A stretch of 64,000 nt of DNA from Bretschneidera sinensis (lineage: Eukaryota > Streptophyta > Magnoliopsida > Brassicales > Akaniaceae). The translations under genes were made by a program, and so were the position numbers. Of this stretch, positions 63,584 to 64,000 are shown piece by piece; within the stretch, counting starts at the first letter, position 1; every line of letters starts with the position of its first letter. A model generated the notes under the pieces. That model was given only the letters and a program-made list of their open reading frames with translations. It had not been told where the DNA came from and ran no database searches. Location of the stretch: contig CM043698.1 in NCBI GenBank assembly GCA_023935145.1, forward strand, positions 81,486,001 through 81,550,000. Direction: 5' to 3'.

Positions 63584-64000
63584 TGTTGGAAATCACCTTC
63601 TAGATACCCAGGTGGTCTTTGCACTCTTACAATGAGTCTCTCTTATTTTGTGTCTTTGCAATCTTACAATTGATCTAACTTGTATGTCACTTGTGTCTTA
63701 CACCTTATTGAGATTGAAGCTAGGTGACCCTTTATATAGTGCACCACTTCTTGAACCTATCTTGAAGTTAATCTCAACCCTTAGATCTTGAGGACTAATC
63801 AATCATAGCCCTTGATCAAGTTTAAGTGATCCTGTGCGTATTGATCATGCATCACGCACCATTTCAAAAAGCTGAAAAAACTTGCCTCAATGTGCTTGGC
63901 GTCGCGGCCCAGAACAGAGCTGGCTGCGGTGCAAGGCAGAGCTACACTTCTCCAATTTGACATCCATTCTAGGTGCCGTGGTGTGGGGGAGTCTGAGCTG
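63584..64000 (-). repeat. Copia-2 5' LTR, partial and internally deleted
   Basis: The end (TGTTGGAAATCACCTTCTAG on the plus strand) matches the 3' LTR. At 63616 it jumps from CCCAGGTGG to TCTTTGCACTCTTACAA, skipping about 345 bp present in the 3' LTR at about 57632-57976, which is most of the R-U5 region. The GC-rich block begins near 63895. The rest lies outside the window. Confidence 0.85.

Larger units (their letters stand above)
57593..64000 (-). mobile_element. Tork/Tnt1-like Copia retrotransposon (Copia-2), runs past window end
   Basis: On the minus strand: 5' LTR (64000-63584, entering from outside the window), primer site, gag (63338-62467), protease, integrase, RT and RNase H (to about 58470), then 3' LTR (58417-57593). 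A solo LTR of the same family (58664-59491, plus) splits RNase H. Several frames have stops or shifts, but RT and part of RNase H are open for 286 codons, so this is among the youngest elements here. Clade inferred from the LTR ends (TGTTGG...CCAACA), the TGGTATCAGAGC primer site and the single CCHC knuckle. Confidence 0.9.

Noticed and set aside
1..64000. tRNA, rRNA or snoRNA genes
   Set aside because: I looked for tRNA-like A and B boxes with cloverleaf spacing, especially near TGGTATCAGAGC words. All such words are retroelement primer sites, not tRNA genes. A covariance-model scan would be the decisive test.

Overview
The window reads as nuclear DNA of a flowering plant: AT-rich, with no operons, no bacterial-type gene packing, no rRNA or tRNA gene and no CRISPR array that I could recognise. 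It is almost entirely a graveyard of nested transposable elements plus one plant host gene, a type I (M-gamma, AGL80-like) MADS-box gene. The species cannot be named from the sequence alone.

Layout. 1-4422: Athila/Tat-like Ty3/gypsy element on the minus strand, cut by the window start and inserted into a plus-strand CRM/Reina-like chromovirus relic (4428-5991). 5992-6620: minus-strand Tekay/Del-like integrase relic. 7541-10629: 3' part of a CACTA DNA transposon with about twelve tandem repeats of about 170 bp. 10630-11786: a second CACTA-like end. 12332-15631: tandem array of a small non-autonomous gypsy element (4 LTRs, 3 internal regions; family B1). 15669-19274: large solo LTR (family T2) that holds another family-B LTR. 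19577-20946: second copy of the CACTA 3' end. 20963-33493: decayed Tekay-like element (family T1); its 3' LTR was split by a Copia element (27364-32767), whose own 3' LTR was split by an Athila-like solo LTR (30935-32468). 33494-37790: a decayed Copia split by a complete but defective family-B2 gypsy element. 39070-41642: T2 5' LTR and primer-binding site on the minus strand. 41643-46769: AT-rich sequence with no recognised gene. 46775-49067: T1 solo LTR on the minus strand. 49073-53710: host-like region with the MADS gene (51416-52230, minus, frameshifted), a relic of a tandem duplicate, and a possible last exon of an unrecognised gene. 53716-54614: Tork-like Copia solo LTR. 55765-56139: T1 LTR fragment. 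57593-64000: Tork/Tnt1-like Copia element on the minus strand, running past the window end and carrying a solo LTR of its own family in inverted orientation.

Most element boundaries were fixed by reading both termini and matching 5-bp target-site duplications by eye. Every full-size retroelement has stops, frameshifts or missing domains, so none looks autonomous. The most unusual points are the B1 tandem array with an ORF that fuses gag to an integrase tail and ends inside the LTR, the roughly 170-bp satellite-like array that appears to lie in an intron of a CACTA gene, GC-rich variable blocks upstream of the TATA box in two unrelated LTR families, and a close inverted LTR pair that could form a long hairpin RNA. 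I saw no clearly new biochemical system.
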